Position numbers and translations under genes: made by a program. Positions 42,421-51,887 of a stretch of DNA of 64,000 nt are shown in pieces (position 1 is the first letter of the stretch; each line of letters opens with the position of its first letter). The notes beneath the pieces are model-generated. The model saw only the letters and a list, made by a program, of their open reading frames with translations. It ran no database searches and was not told the DNA's origin. The DNA is from Sabulicella rubraurantiaca (GTDB lineage: Bacteria > Pseudomonadota > Alphaproteobacteria > Acetobacterales > Acetobacteraceae). The DNA is taken from the NCBI RefSeq assembly GCF_017355885.1, contig NZ_JAFEUU010000006.1, positions 124,001 through 188,000 of the forward strand. The letters run 5' to 3'.

Positions 42421-43308
42421 TCACGCCTGCTTTCGCTCGATCAGGGAGCGGCGGATCTTCCGGCCACGCTGGATGCGGTCCACGATGAACTCCTCCTGCC
42501 CCCAGCGTATGGCGCGGCCGAAGGCGTGCGCATCCTCGGTGAAGCGGGCCAGCATCTCCAGCACCGCCTCGCGGTTGTTGAGGAAGACGTCGCGCCACAT
42601 CGCCACGTCGCTGGCGGCGATGCGAGTGAAGTCGCGGAAGCCGGAGGCGGCGAATTTCAGCACGCTCTCCCGCGTTTCCTCGCTGAGGTCGTCGGCGGTG
42701 CCGCAGATGGTGAAGGCGATGAGGTGCGGCAGGTGGGAGACGATAGCCACCACCTTGTCGTGCGTCGCCGCATCCATCGTCTCCACGGTGGAGCCGCAGC
42801 GGCGCCAGAATTCCCGCACCGTTTCCACCGCCGCCGAGTCGCCATTCGGCAGGGGGGTGACGATGCAGTAGCGCCCCTCGAACAGCGTCGGGAAGCCGGC
42901 ATCGGGGCCACTATGCTCCGTGCCCGCCATGGGGTGCGCGGGAACGAGGCGGACGCCCGGCGGGCAGAGCGGCAGGAGGTCGCGGATGACACTGCCCTTG
43001 GTGGAGCCGACATCGGAGAGGATGGCGCCGGGCGCGAGGTTCGGCGCGATGTGCCGCATCACCCCGGCATAGGCGCCCACCGGCACGCAGAGGATAACGC
43101 CGTCGGCGTCCTTCACCGCCTCGGCCGCGTCCTCCTCCACCCGGTCGGCAAAGCCCAGCTCGCGCACGCGCGCCAGCGTGGCGGCGGAACGCGCCGTCAC
43201 CACCACCTCCCGCGCCAGCTCGCCGCTCTCGCGATTGCGGCGGGCGATGGAGGAGCCGATCAGCCCCGCGCCGACGAGACAGAGGCGCTGGAAGATGGGC
43301 GTGGTCAC
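42421..43308 (-). CDS. tyrC: Prephenate/arogenate dehydrogenase
   Basis: A 295-residue TyrA-family enzyme from a GTG start. It shows LCLVGAGLIGSSIARRNRE (NAD(P) site), GVILCVPVGAY, LSDVGSTKGSVI and LVPAHPMAGTEHSGPDAG (substrate site), and DKVVAIVSHLPHLIAF. It converts prephenate to 4-hydroxyphenylpyruvate or arogenate to tyrosine; the cyclohexadienyl dehydrogenase (TyrC) layout without a mutase or ACT domain fits alphaproteobacteria. It follows hisC; its start overlaps the end of a 55-codon frame that begins on the hisC stop. Confidence 0.9.
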   Translation of the reverse strand: MTTPIFQRLCLVGAGLIGSSIARRNRESGELAREVVVTARSAATLARVRELGFADRVEEDAAEAVKDADGVILCVPVGAYAGVMRHIAPNLAPGAILSDVGSTKGSVIRDLLPLCPPGVRLVPAHPMAGTEHSGPDAGFPTLFEGRYCIVTPLPNGDSAAVETVREFWRRCGSTVETMDAATHDKVVAIVSHLPHLIAFTICGTADDLSEETRESVLKFAASGFRDFTRIAASDVAMWRDVFLNNREAVLEMLARFTEDAHAFGRAIRWGQEEFIVDRIQRGRKIRRSLIERKQA

Positions 43309-43472
43309 GCTCCGCCCCGCGCAAAGAAGCCAGCCGCCCGTCGGCCTTCATCCGGCCGCAACGCGGACGGCGCGCGGCTCGAAACCGCCCAGCCCGCGCC
43401 CCACGTCTGAGGCGCGCAAGCCAAGCATCCGAAGACCGCGCCCGGCGCCTGAGGGCACAAAACAAACTTCAT
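43305..43472 (-). CDS. 55-codon bridging frame between hisC and tyrC (hypothetical)
   Basis: A 55-residue frame begins with an ATG overlapping the hisC TGA (ATGA) and ends in a TGA overlapping the tyrC GTG (GTGA). It therefore fills the whole 160-bp gap with coupling geometry at both ends. The product ([48 protein letters not shown]) has no known domain and an odd Trp/Cys/Ala-rich composition. It starts inside a perfect palindrome. It could be a real coupling peptide or a dispersed intergenic repeat that happens to be open. Confidence 0.3.
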   Translation of the reverse strand: MKFVLCPQAPGAVFGCLACAPQTWGAGWAVSSRAPSALRPDEGRRAAGFFARGGA

Positions 43473-43498
43473 GCGGACTTCGTCCGCATGAAGTTTGT
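43462..43498 (-). terminator. Perfect 17-bp palindrome on the hisC stop codon, terminator-like on the minus strand
   Basis: Bases 43462-43478 and 43482-43498 are exact reverse complements with a 3-nt loop. The arm nearer hisC encodes its last residues, and the stop codon lies in the other arm. On the minus strand TTTGTTTTGTG follows, a T-rich tail rare in this G+C-rich DNA. It looks like an intrinsic terminator or attenuator between hisC and tyrC. Confidence 0.7.
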
Positions 43499-44563
43499 GA
43501 GCGCATCGATCACCATCTGGCATTCCTCGGCGGTGCCGACGGTGATGCGCAGGCAGGAGGGCAGGGCGTAGCCGCCGACCATGCGCGCGATGATGCCGCG
43601 CGCGCGCAGCGCCGCATCGGCGGCCTTGGCCCCCTCCGCCGTGCCGAAATCGGCGAGCACGAAGTTGCAGGCGCTCGGCCAGGCCTTGATGCCTGCCGCT
43701 TCCAGCCCCGCCGAGAGCTTGGCGCGCCATTCCTCGTTATGCGCCACGCTCTTCTCGATCCAGCCCGGCTCGGCCAGGGCGGCGATGCCGGCTTCCATGG
43801 CGGCGGCGTTCACGTTGAACGGGCCGCGGATGCGCGCCATCACATCGGCCACATTGGGCGGCATGTAGGCCCAGCCCAGCCGCATCCCGCCCAGGCCGAA
43901 GATCTTGGAGAAGGTGCGCGTCATCACCGTGTTGCCCGAGGCGTCCACCAGCTTCTGGCCGGGGTCATAGTCGGGATCGGTGACGTATTCGGCATAGGCG
44001 GCGTCGAGGATCAGCAGGATGTCGTCGCGCAGCCCGGCGCGCAGCCGCTCCACCTCGCTCCGCGGCAGCAGCGCGCCGGTCGGGTTGTTGGGATTCACGA
44101 GACAGACGAGCTTGGTGCGCGGCCCCACCGCCGCCAGCATCGCGTCCACGTCGGCGACGAGGTTGCGCTCGGGCACCTTGATGACGTGGCAGCCGGCATA
44201 GCGGCCGGTCAGCTCGTACATCACGAAGCCGTGGGCGGGCATGATCAGCTCCGTCCCCTCGCCGCCATAGGCGAGGATCAGGTAGGCGATCAGCTCGTCC
44301 GAGCCGTTGCCGCAGACGATGCGCGCGGGGTCGAGGCCGAATCGCGCGCCGATCGCCTCGCGCAGCCGGGTCGCGCCGCCATCGGGATAGCGATGCGCCT
44401 CGCGCGCCATCGCCGTGATCGCCTCCACCGCCATGGGGGGCGGGCCGAAGGCGCCCTCGTTGGAGGAAAGCTTGATGATCCGGTTCACCCCCGGCAGCTT
44501 CGACTCGCCGCCGACATAGGGCTCGATGGACAGGATGGAGGGGCGGGGGAGCAGCGCGGTCAT
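43469..44563 (-). CDS. hisC: Histidinol-phosphate (aromatic) aminotransferase
   Basis: A 364-residue class I/II PLP aminotransferase. Key segments are [46 protein letters not shown] and [19 protein letters not shown] with the PLP lysine. It fits HisC; in alphaproteobacteria this enzyme type also transaminates phenylpyruvate and hydroxyphenylpyruvate. Sitting between chorismate mutase and prephenate dehydrogenase genes, it probably works for both His and Phe/Tyr. Its ATG overlaps the mutase stop by ATGA, and its own stop lies inside a perfect palindrome. Confidence 0.92.
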   Translation of the reverse strand: MTALLPRPSILSIEPYVGGESKLPGVNRIIKLSSNEGAFGPPPMAVEAITAMAREAHRYPDGGATRLREAIGARFGLDPARIVCGNGSDELIAYLILAYGGEGTELIMPAHGFVMYELTGRYAGCHVIKVPERNLVADVDAMLAAVGPRTKLVCLVNPNNPTGALLPRSEVERLRAGLRDDILLILDAAYAEYVTDPDYDPGQKLVDASGNTVMTRTFSKIFGLGGMRLGWAYMPPNVADVMARIRGPFNVNAAAMEAGIAALAEPGWIEKSVAHNEEWRAKLSAGLEAAGIKAWPSACNFVLADFGTAEGAKAADAALRARGIIARMVGGYALPSCLRITVGTAEECQMVIDALTNFMRTKSA

Positions 44564-45321
44564 GCGGCACCTCGTTCGGGAAGGGCATAGCGGCCGAGCA
44601 CGGCGGCGCCGGGCGGCGCCGTCTCGGCCTCCAGCAGGGCGCGGGTCATCCCCGCCTCGCGCCGGGCGATCAGGACGCGGGCACCGGGATGGCGCGCGGC
44701 GATGGCGGCGCGGCTTTCCTCCGGTGCTTCCAGCCGGAACAGCACGCGGTCATGGCCTGAGGCATCGGCCGGGTTCAGCGCTACCACCGCGGCCTCCAGC
44801 GGCGGCTCGCCGGGATGGAGGAAGGGCAGGCGCGCGATGACCTGAAGCTGCTGCGCGTCGAAGCGGGTCCACCACGCCTCCTCCTCCGCCTCGCCCTCGC
44901 GCGGCCAGGGCAGGAGGGCGGCGGCGGTCCCGCCCCCGGCCACGGCGCTGAGCGCGGCGGCCAGGCTGGGCTGCGGACGCAGGGGGGTGCCGGTGCCGAA
45001 ATGCTCGGCGGCGAGGCGGGCCAGGGCGGGGTCGGGCGGCACCGCCACGGAGAAGCCACCCTGCTGCGCGACGGAGGCGGCGAAGATTTCCCGCCAGATG
45101 CGGACCAGGGCGGCGCGCGGCAGATTCCCCTCGTGCCGGCGGAGCAGGCGGCGCAGGATCGCCGCCTCCCGCCCCGGGCGCAGCACGGTGCCGTTGGGCT
45201 TGGCGGCGCTGGCGGCAAGCCGCGCCACGGTGGCGGCGCGACGCATCAGGAGGGCGTGCATCTCGTCATCCAGCGCGTCCAGCTCGGCGCGGATTCCAGC
45301 CAATGTCTCGGTGTCTGCCAT
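44560..45321 (-). CDS. Chorismate mutase with a degenerate prephenate dehydratase-like C-terminus
   Basis: A 253-residue protein. Residues 1 to about 90 are an AroQ-type chorismate mutase ([53 protein letters not shown]). The rest resembles the fold pattern of prephenate dehydratase ([34 protein letters not shown]) but lacks the clear TRF-type active-site block and the ESRP signature of PheA's ACT domain. It may be a PheA relative that kept only mutase activity, with the tail regulatory. ATG at 45321; coupled to hisC. Confidence 0.75.
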   Translation of the reverse strand: MADTETLAGIRAELDALDDEMHALLMRRAATVARLAASAAKPNGTVLRPGREAAILRRLLRRHEGNLPRAALVRIWREIFAASVAQQGGFSVAVPPDPALARLAAEHFGTGTPLRPQPSLAAALSAVAGGGTAAALLPWPREGEAEEEAWWTRFDAQQLQVIARLPFLHPGEPPLEAAVVALNPADASGHDRVLFRLEAPEESRAAIAARHPGARVLIARREAGMTRALLEAETAPPGAAVLGRYALPERGAA

Positions 45322-45400
45322 TCTTTCCCCGGCATAGCGGTCCCCCCGCCGCCCGCCAAGTTGCCCCAGGGCGGCCACGGCCCTATCTGCTCTCCCCAAG

Positions 45401-46549
45401 ATGAGCCCGCTCGCCCCCTTTCCGGTCGTGGAGCACCAGCGCGTCGTGCTGGAGGAAGGGCTGACGCTCGACTGCGGGGTGACGATCCGGCCGCTCGCCG
45501 TCGCCTTCCGCACCTATGGCACGCTGAACGAGGCGCGCTCCAACGCCATCCTGGTCTGCCACGCCCTGACGGGCGACCAATACCTGGCCGAGACGCAGCC
45601 CGTCACCGGCAAGCCCGGCTGGTGGTCCAACCTGGTCGGTCCCGGCCTTCCGGTGGACACGGACCGGTTCTTCGTCATCTGCGCCAATGTGCTGGGCGGC
45701 TGCATGGGCTCCACCGGCCCGCGCGAGGAGATGACGGACGCGGACGGGAACGGGCTCGGCCGGCCCTGGGGCACGGATTTCCCCACCGTCACCATCCGCG
45801 ACATGGTCCGCGCCCAGAAGAAGCTGGTGGACCACCTGGGCATCACCCGGCTGCTGGCGGTGATCGGCGGCTCCATGGGGGGGATGCAGGTGCTGGAATG
45901 GGCCGCGACCTACCCGGACGCGGTGCTGGCCGCCGCGCCCATCGCCTGCGCCACCCATCACAGCGCCCAGAACATCGCCTTCCACGAGGTCGGGCGCGCC
46001 GCCATCCATTCCGACCCGGACTGGAAGGGCGGCCGTTACTGGGAGGATGGGCGCATCCCGGCCCAGGGCCTGTCCGTCGCGCGCATGGTCGCCCACATCA
46101 CCTATCTGAGCGAGGCGGCGCTGATGCGGAAATTCGGCCGCCGCCTCCAGGGCGCCAAAGCGGTGACCTTCCTGGAGGACGTGTTCCAGGTCGAAAGCTA
46201 CCTGCGCTACCAGGGCTCCACCTTCGTGCGGCGCTTCGACGCGAATTCCTACCTCACCATCACCCGCGCCATGGATTATTTCGACCTGTCGCAGGAGCAC
46301 GGTTCGGTCCCGGCCGCCTTCGCCGGCACGCCGACGCGGTTCTTCGTCGCCAGCTTCAGCAGCGACTGGCTCTTCCCCACGAGCGAGAGCCGCGCCCTGG
46401 TGCGCGCCCTGAACGCTGCCGCCGCCCGCACCTCCTTTGTCGAGGTCCCCACCGACAAGGGCCACGACGCCTTCCTGCTGGACGAGCCGGATTTCCACCG
46501 TGCCCTCGGCGGGTTCCTGCGCGGCGCGGCGCGGGAGGCGGGGCTGTGA
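45401..46549 (+). CDS. metX: Homoserine O-acetyltransferase (MetX)
   Basis: A 382-residue alpha/beta-hydrolase acyltransferase. The nucleophile is S158 in GGSMGGMQ, with the catalytic Asp D322 in SSDWLFP and His H355 in [32 protein letters not shown] and [13 protein letters not shown] are MetX blocks. It acetylates (or succinylates) homoserine in methionine synthesis. No SAM-type riboswitch was recognised in the 79 bp upstream. Its stop overlaps the GTG of the DinB gene. Confidence 0.93.
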   Translation: MSPLAPFPVVEHQRVVLEEGLTLDCGVTIRPLAVAFRTYGTLNEARSNAILVCHALTGDQYLAETQPVTGKPGWWSNLVGPGLPVDTDRFFVICANVLGGCMGSTGPREEMTDADGNGLGRPWGTDFPTVTIRDMVRAQKKLVDHLGITRLLAVIGGSMGGMQVLEWAATYPDAVLAAAPIACATHHSAQNIAFHEVGRAAIHSDPDWKGGRYWEDGRIPAQGLSVARMVAHITYLSEAALMRKFGRRLQGAKAVTFLEDVFQVESYLRYQGSTFVRRFDANSYLTITRAMDYFDLSQEHGSVPAAFAGTPTRFFVASFSSDWLFPTSESRALVRALNAAAARTSFVEVPTDKGHDAFLLDEPDFHRALGGFLRGAAREAGL

Positions 46550-47109
46550 GCGGCGCGGTGCTGCTGCTGGCCCAGGCGCGCAACAATGCCTGGGCCAATC
46601 TGCGCCTTCACAAGGCCTGCGAGGCGCTGAGCCAGGAGGAGTTCGAGGCCCCGCGCACCGGCTTCTTCCCCTCCATCCGCGCGACGCTGAACCACATCCT
46701 CGTCATCGACCGCTTCTACGTGGATGCGATGGAGGGCGGGACGCTCGGCCCCGCCGCCTGGGCCGATCCCGAGCCGTGCCGGACGGTGGCGGAACTTCGC
46801 CCGGCCCAGGCGGAGATGGACCGCCGCCTCGTCGCCTTCTGCGAGGGGCTGGACGACGCGTCGTTGGGCCGCATCATCCGCGTCAACCGCATCACCCGCG
46901 TGCAGGAGGAGCGGGCGGACCGGCTGCTGCTGCACGTTTTCCAGCACCAGGTCCACCATCGCGGCCAGGCCCATGCCATGCTCTCCGGCACCTCCGTGAA
47001 GCCGCCGCAGCTGGATGAGTTCTTCAGCCGGGGCGAGGCGCGGCTGCGCGCGGCGGAATTCGCCAAGCTCGGCTGGACCGAGGACACGGTGTTCGGGGAT
47101 TTCCGCTGA
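46546..47109 (+). CDS. DinB-family protein
   Basis: A 187-residue four-helix DinB/YfiT-type protein from a GTG overlapping the metX stop (GTGA). The metal-binding His pattern is visible as [11 protein letters not shown] in helix 2 and [17 protein letters not shown] in the last core helix. Many such proteins are thiol-dependent transferases, for example for bacillithiol or mycothiol. Its position between metX and metW, coupled to both, hints at a link to sulfur metabolism. Specific activity unknown. Confidence 0.87.
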   Translation: MSGAVLLLAQARNNAWANLRLHKACEALSQEEFEAPRTGFFPSIRATLNHILVIDRFYVDAMEGGTLGPAAWADPEPCRTVAELRPAQAEMDRRLVAFCEGLDDASLGRIIRVNRITRVQEERADRLLLHVFQHQVHHRGQAHAMLSGTSVKPPQLDEFFSRGEARLRAAEFAKLGWTEDTVFGDFR

Positions 47110-47744
47110 TGCCCGACGGCCATATCCGCTACGTCGCCAAGAACATGCGCCTCGACCTCCGCCTCATTGCGGAGATGATCCCCGAGGGCGCGCGCGTGCT
47201 GGATATCGGCTGCGGCGACGGCTCGCTGATGGCGCATCTCGTCGAGGTGAAGCGCGCGGATGCGCGCGGCATCGAGATCGACATGCAGGCGGCGACGGAT
47301 GCGGTGGCGCAGGGCCTGTCAGTCATCCATGGCGATGCCGACAACGACCTCGCCTTCTATCCGGACGGTGCCTTCGACTACGTGGTGCTGTCGCGCACGC
47401 TCCAGGCCGTCGAGCGCCCGCGCGAGGTCTTGCGGCAGATGCTGCGCATCGGCCGATACGCCATCCTGTCCTTTCCGAATTTCGGCCACTGGCAGGTGCG
47501 CTGGAAGCTGCTTTCCACCGGGCGCATGCCGGATACGGAGATGTGGTCGCGCCCCTGGTACGAGACGCCGAACATCCATCCCTGCACCATCCTCGACTTC
47601 GTCGCCCTGGCGGAGATGGATGGCTACGTGATCGAGCGCTGGCTGGCGGTGGACGAGAAAGGTCTGCGCGCGCCGTGGCGCCGTTCCGTGCGCCTCGCCA
47701 ACCTTTTCGGCGAACAGGCGCTTTTCCTGCTGCGGCGGAAATAG
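47109..47744 (+). CDS. metW: MetW, methionine biosynthesis methyltransferase-fold protein
   Basis: A 211-residue MetW. RLIAEMIPEGARVLDIGCGDGSLMAHL is the SAM-fold motif I, GIEIDM the acidic loop, and DYVVLSRTLQAVERP, AILSFPNFGHWQVRWKLL and GRMPDTEMWSRPWYETPNIHPCTI are highly specific to MetW. MetW partners MetX in homoserine acetylation. ATG overlaps the DinB gene stop by one base (TGATG). Confidence 0.93.
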   Translation: MPDGHIRYVAKNMRLDLRLIAEMIPEGARVLDIGCGDGSLMAHLVEVKRADARGIEIDMQAATDAVAQGLSVIHGDADNDLAFYPDGAFDYVVLSRTLQAVERPREVLRQMLRIGRYAILSFPNFGHWQVRWKLLSTGRMPDTEMWSRPWYETPNIHPCTILDFVALAEMDGYVIERWLAVDEKGLRAPWRRSVRLANLFGEQALFLLRRK

Positions 47745-47775
47745 CGGGCCGTTTTCCGCGGCGCACGACAAAGGC

Positions 47776-47805
47776 TTGATTTTGGCAAGCCGCTTGGAGT
47801 GCAAT
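47776..47805 (+). promoter_or_regulatory. Candidate promoter with an inverted repeat upstream of phaB
   Basis: TTGATT (47776-47781) and TGCAAT (47800-47805) are 18 bases apart, about 36 bp before the phaB ATG. An inverted repeat, GGCTTG at 47773-47778 and CAAGCC at 47786-47791, overlaps the -35 box and could be an operator. Both are weak pattern matches. Confidence 0.3.
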
Positions 47806-47840
47806 CGCCACGGCCTCGGAATGGCTGGGAGGAATCGGAA

Positions 47841-48563
47841 ATGGCACGTTTGGCGCTCGTCACTGGCGGGCAGCGCGGCATCGGCGCTGCGATCAGCGAA
47901 GGGCTGAAAGCCGCGGGGCGTACCGTCGTCGCCAGCTATGCCGGCAATGACGAAGCAGCGCGCGCCTTCACCGAGCGCACGGGCATCCCCACGGTCAAGT
48001 TCGACGTGTCGGACTACGACGCCTGCGTCGCCGCCGTGCAGAAGGTGGAAGCGGAGCACGGTCCGGTGGAGATCCTGGTGAACAACGCTGGCATCACCCG
48101 CGACGCGGTGATGAAGAAACTGTCCCGCCAGATGTGGGACGACGTCATCGATACGAATCTCGGCTCCTGCTACAACATGTGCAAGGCGGTGTGGGACGGC
48201 ATGACGGCGCGCAAGTTCGGGCGCATCGTCAATATCGGCTCCATCAACGGGCAGGCGGGGCAGTACGGGCAGGTGAACTATGCCGCCGCCAAGTCCGGCA
48301 TCCATGGCTTCACCAAGGCGCTGGCCCAGGAGGGCGCGCGCAACCAGATCACGGTGAACGCCATCGCCCCCGGCTATGTGGACACGGAGATGGTGCGCGC
48401 CGTGCCGCAGGACGTGCTGGAGAAGATCATCGCCCGCATCCCGCGCGGCCGTCTCGGGACGGCGGAGGACATCGCGCGCGGCGTCGTCTTCCTGACGGCG
48501 GACGATGCCGACTTCATCACGGGCTCCACGCTGAGCATCAATGGCGGGCAGCACATGTACTGA
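47841..48563 (+). CDS. phaB: Acetoacetyl-CoA reductase (PhaB)
   Basis: A 240-residue SDR with TGGQRGIG, NNAGITRD, catalytic S134, Y147 and K151. The block NIGSINGQAGQYGQVNYAAA then KSGIHGFTKALAQE is the PhaB hallmark, distinguishing it from FabG. It reduces acetoacetyl-CoA to (R)-3-hydroxybutyryl-CoA with NADPH for polyhydroxyalkanoate synthesis. GGGAGGA precedes the ATG. phaA and phaC are not in the window. Confidence 0.9.
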   Translation: MARLALVTGGQRGIGAAISEGLKAAGRTVVASYAGNDEAARAFTERTGIPTVKFDVSDYDACVAAVQKVEAEHGPVEILVNNAGITRDAVMKKLSRQMWDDVIDTNLGSCYNMCKAVWDGMTARKFGRIVNIGSINGQAGQYGQVNYAAAKSGIHGFTKALAQEGARNQITVNAIAPGYVDTEMVRAVPQDVLEKIIARIPRGRLGTAEDIARGVVFLTADDADFITGSTLSINGGQHMY

Positions 48564-48649
48564 GCGGTGCGCCGGGGCGTGGTCCACGCGAACGGATCGC
48601 GCTCCGGTTGCTTCACCGCTTCGGTGAGGGCGTCGCCGCGGTTCGGGCT

Positions 48650-48793
48650 CTAGTCCCGCTCCTCAGGCTCGTTCCGTCCGTCCTCGTGACCCGGCTCGTC
48701 CCGGGCCGCGTCTTCGGCGGAGCGGCGACGGGTTTCGTCGCGGCTCTGGAAATATTCGCTCAGGCGGATGTTGAGGCAGTTTTCGTCGGGCAT
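48650..48793 (-). CDS. 47-residue acidic small protein downstream of lepA (hypothetical)
   Basis: An ATG-to-TAG frame of 47 residues: MPDENCLNIRLSEYFQ then a highly charged tail (SRDETRRRSAEDAAR, DEPGHEDGRNEPEERD). Codon use looks coding, with G/C mostly at third positions. It begins 69 bp after the lepA stop on the same strand. No clear Shine-Dalgarno precedes the ATG, which lowers confidence. No known domain. The rest of the 300-bp gap between phaB and lepA holds a short hairpin (48613-48627) and nothing else I can name. Confidence 0.45.
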   Translation of the reverse strand: MPDENCLNIRLSEYFQSRDETRRRSAEDAARDEPGHEDGRNEPEERD

Positions 48794-48862
48794 GGCGACT
48801 TGAACGCCGAGGGCGCGCCGGGGTGGTACCCGCCCCCCGCGGCCCAGCCATGAAGCCCTGCG

Positions 48863-50671
48863 TCAGCTATCCATCTTGAGGGCGGCGATGAAGGCGCTCT
48901 GCGGGATCTCGACCTTCCCGAACTGGCGCATCTTCTTCTTGCCCTCCTTCTGCTTCTCCAGAAGCTTCCGCTTGCGGGTGATGTCGCCGCCATAGCACTT
49001 GGCCGTGACATCCTTGGAGAGTGCCGAGATCGTCTCGCGCGCGATGACGCGCCCGCCGATCGCCGCCTGGATGGGAATGCGGAAGAGCTGCCGGGGGATC
49101 AGGTCCTTCAGCTTCTCGCAGATTTGCCGACCGCGCTTCTCCGCCGCCGAGCGATGCGCCATGAAGGCCAGCGCGTCCACCGGCTCGTTGTTCACGAGGA
49201 TGGAGATGCGGACCAGGTCGCTCTCGGCATAGCCGTCCATGCTGTAGTCGAAGGAGGCGTAGCCGCGGCTGACGCTCTTCAGCCGGTCGTAGAAGTCGAA
49301 CACCACCTCGTTCAGCGGCAGGCGGTAGACGGCCATGGCGCGGTTGCCGACATAGGTCAGCTCCACCTGCTGGCCGCGGCGCTCGTTGCACAGGGTCAGG
49401 ATGGGGCCCAAGTGCTCGTCGGGCACGAAGATCGTCGCCTTGATCCAGGGCTCCTGGATGGCGCGGAACTTGGTCGGGTCCGGCATGTCGGCGGGGTTGT
49501 GCAGCTCCTCGATCGTGCCGTCATTCATCTCGAGCTTGTAGACGACGGAGGGCGCCGTCGCGATCAGGTCGAGGTTGAACTCGCGCGACAGACGCTCCTG
49601 GATGATCTCCAGGTGCAGGAGGCCCAGGAAGCCGCAGCGGTAGCCGAGGCCCAGCGCCAGCGACGTCTCCTGCTCGAAGTGGAAGGAGCTGTCGTTGAGC
49701 CGCAGCTTGCCCAGCGCGTCGCGCAGCTTGTCGAAATCATCCGCATCCACCGGGTAGAGGCCGCACCACACCACGGGGATCGAGGGCTTGAAGCCCGGCA
49801 GTGCCTCGGGCGCGGGGTTGCGGTCATCGGTGATGGTGTCGCCGACGCTGGTATCGGCCACGGTCTTCATCGCGGCGGTGAGGTAGCCCATCTCGCCCGG
49901 GCCCAGGCTGTCCACCGGCACCATCTTGGGCGTGAACACGCCTACCTGGTCCACCGTGTAGGTGGCGCCGTTCGACATCATGCGGATCTTCTGGCCCTTG
50001 CGCAGGTGGCCGTCCTTCACCCGCACCAGGATCACCACGCCCAGGTAGCTGTCGTACCAGCTATCCACCAGCAGCGCCTTGGTCGGCCCCTTGCCGTCGC
50101 CCTTCGGTGCGGGCAGGCGCGTGACGATGGCCTCCAGGACGCCCTCGATGTTCAGCCCGGTCTTGGCGCTGATCTCCACTGCATCGGAGGTGTCGAGGCC
50201 GATCACGTCCTCGATCTGCTGCTTCACCCGCTCTGGCTCCGCCGCCGGCAGGTCGATCTTGTTCAGCACCGGCACGATCTCGTGCCCCGCATCGATCGCC
50301 TGATAGACATTCGCCAGCGTCTGCGCCTCGACCCCCTGGGACGCGTCCACCACCAGCAGCGACCCTTCGCAGGCGGCGAGCGAGCGCGACACCTCGTAGG
50401 CGAAGTCCACGTGGCCCGGCGTGTCCATCAGGTTCAGCGTGTAGGTCTGGCCGTCCTTCGCCTTGTAGCGGATGCGGACGGTCTGCGCCTTGATGGTGAT
50501 GCCGCGCTCGCGCTCGATCTCCATGTTGTCGAGCAGCTGTTCCTTCATGTCGCGGTCGGCCACCGTCCCCGTGCTCTGGATCAGGCGGTCGGCGAGCGTG
50601 GACTTGCCGTGGTCGATATGCGCCACGATGGAAAAGTTGCGGATGAGGTCGAGCGGCGTTTCGGAGGTCAT
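48863..50671 (-). CDS. lepA: Elongation factor 4 (LepA)
   Basis: A 602-residue translational GTPase of standard LepA length. G motifs are AHIDHGKST (G1), GITIKAQ (G2), DTPGHVDF (G3), NKIDLP (G4) and SAK (G5). LepA-specific regions include [19 protein letters not shown] and the C-terminal [25 protein letters not shown]. It remodels stalled or elongating ribosomes, especially at high ionic strength or during initiation. The ATG at 50671 begins [22 protein letters not shown]; longer frames upstream lack similarity. Confidence 0.96.
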   Translation of the reverse strand: MTSETPLDLIRNFSIVAHIDHGKSTLADRLIQSTGTVADRDMKEQLLDNMEIERERGITIKAQTVRIRYKAKDGQTYTLNLMDTPGHVDFAYEVSRSLAACEGSLLVVDASQGVEAQTLANVYQAIDAGHEIVPVLNKIDLPAAEPERVKQQIEDVIGLDTSDAVEISAKTGLNIEGVLEAIVTRLPAPKGDGKGPTKALLVDSWYDSYLGVVILVRVKDGHLRKGQKIRMMSNGATYTVDQVGVFTPKMVPVDSLGPGEMGYLTAAMKTVADTSVGDTITDDRNPAPEALPGFKPSIPVVWCGLYPVDADDFDKLRDALGKLRLNDSSFHFEQETSLALGLGYRCGFLGLLHLEIIQERLSREFNLDLIATAPSVVYKLEMNDGTIEELHNPADMPDPTKFRAIQEPWIKATIFVPDEHLGPILTLCNERRGQQVELTYVGNRAMAVYRLPLNEVVFDFYDRLKSVSRGYASFDYSMDGYAESDLVRISILVNNEPVDALAFMAHRSAAEKRGRQICEKLKDLIPRQLFRIPIQAAIGGRVIARETISALSKDVTAKCYGGDITRKRKLLEKQKEGKKKMRQFGKVEIPQSAFIAALKMDS

Positions 50672-50726
50672 GGAAGCCCGGCAGGGGAAGGGATTGCCGG
50701 GGGACATAGGGCATGGGGCCGCGAAG

Positions 50727-51884
50727 TCAAAGCGCGCGCGGCAGGAGCGGCGCCAACCGCGCCATCGCCCAGGCCCCCAGCAGGGGTCCCACCCCCAGCA
50801 GCGCGAAGGAAGCCCCCCAGCCAAGCGCCGGCACCGCCCAGGCCATGAGTTGGATCGCCGGCACGGTGAGCAGGAAGCCCATCGCCGTCTGCACCGTCAG
50901 CATGGTTCCCACGAGGTCCGGCCGGGCGCAAAGCGTGGTGCAGGCGCTGAACTGCGCGGAATCCGCCACCACGGACACGCCCCAGATCGCCGCCAGCGGC
51001 CAGACCAGCCAGTCCGGCGCGAAGCCGATGGTGATGGCGCAGCCACCGGAGACCAGCATCGCCGCGGCGGCCATGCGCGCGCGGTTGAAGCGGTCGGCCA
51101 ATAGTCCCAGCCCGACGCAGCCAAGGGCGCCACTGCCCACCACCAGCGCGGTGAGCAGCCCCGCCTCCTCCCCTGCGCCGCGCGAAGCGAGGAACAGCCC
51201 GACCCAGGCCCACATGGCGTAGAGTTCCCACATGTGTCCCAGGTAACCGAGATTGGCGAGGCGCAGCCGCCGGTCGCGCCACGCCTCCAGCGCCTGGCGC
51301 GGGTCGAAGGGCGGGCGGCGCACCACCAGCGGGCCTTCGCGGAAGGGCAGGATGCACAGCCCCCCGAGCAGCGACGCCGCCCCGGCGGCCAGATACACCA
51401 CGTGCCAATCCGGCCTCCCCAGCAGCCCGGGCACGGCGTGCGGCGCGGCGGAACCCAGCGTCACCGCCCCCACAACGAGGCCGATCAGGAGGCCGATATC
51501 GCCTCGCGCCCAGCCGGAGGCGAGCTTCATCCCGACAGGATAGATCCCGGCCACGCAGGCCCCGGCCAGGAAGCGCAGCGCATAGGCCCCCGGCCCGGCG
51601 GGCTCGATGAGGGCCTGCGCCATGGTCGCGAGCCCGGCCAGGGAGGCGGAGCCCAGAAACAGGGCGCGCGCGGGGAAACGGTCCGCCGCCGCCAGCACGG
51701 CGGAAACCAGCGTCCCCGCCACGAAGCCGCCTTGCACCGCGGCGACCAGCCAGCCTGCCTCGCCCCGCGTCACCGCGCCGGCTTCCAGCAAGGCAGGCAC
51801 CGCCGCCGTCCCCGCGAACCAGACGGCGAGGGACAGGGTGATGCCCAGCAGCAGCAGTGCCAGGCTACGTGCCTTGCCCGGCAT
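50727..51884 (-). CDS. MFS transporter
   Basis: A 385-residue membrane protein with about 12 hydrophobic segments ([22 protein letters not shown] first) and an MFS loop motif [12 protein letters not shown] between TM8 and TM9. [14 protein letters not shown] resembles the first helix of a subgroup often annotated as nitrate/nitrite or general MFS permeases; substrate cannot be named. It lies 3 bp beyond the stop of the secreted-protein gene on the same strand, so the two are probably cotranscribed. Confidence 0.85.
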   Translation of the reverse strand: MPGKARSLALLLLGITLSLAVWFAGTAAVPALLEAGAVTRGEAGWLVAAVQGGFVAGTLVSAVLAAADRFPARALFLGSASLAGLATMAQALIEPAGPGAYALRFLAGACVAGIYPVGMKLASGWARGDIGLLIGLVVGAVTLGSAAPHAVPGLLGRPDWHVVYLAAGAASLLGGLCILPFREGPLVVRRPPFDPRQALEAWRDRRLRLANLGYLGHMWELYAMWAWVGLFLASRGAGEEAGLLTALVVGSGALGCVGLGLLADRFNRARMAAAAMLVSGGCAITIGFAPDWLVWPLAAIWGVSVVADSAQFSACTTLCARPDLVGTMLTVQTAMGFLLTVPAIQLMAWAVPALGWGASFALLGVGPLLGAWAMARLAPLLPRAL

Positions 51885-51887
51885 CGG

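Noticed and set aside
45322-45400. Possible SAM-II type riboswitch before metX
   Set aside because: The 79-bp gap lacks the conserved pseudoknot sequence pattern that I would expect. Nothing supportable is seen.
44815-46545. N-terminal extension of the DinB frame upstream of its GTG
   Set aside because: The frame is open far upstream, but it runs out of frame through metX and antisense through chorismate mutase. The DinB fold starts at the GTG.
48613-48627. Small hairpin after phaB as a terminator
   Set aside because: Only six Watson-Crick pairs with a 3-nt loop and no T-run; too weak to list as a feature.
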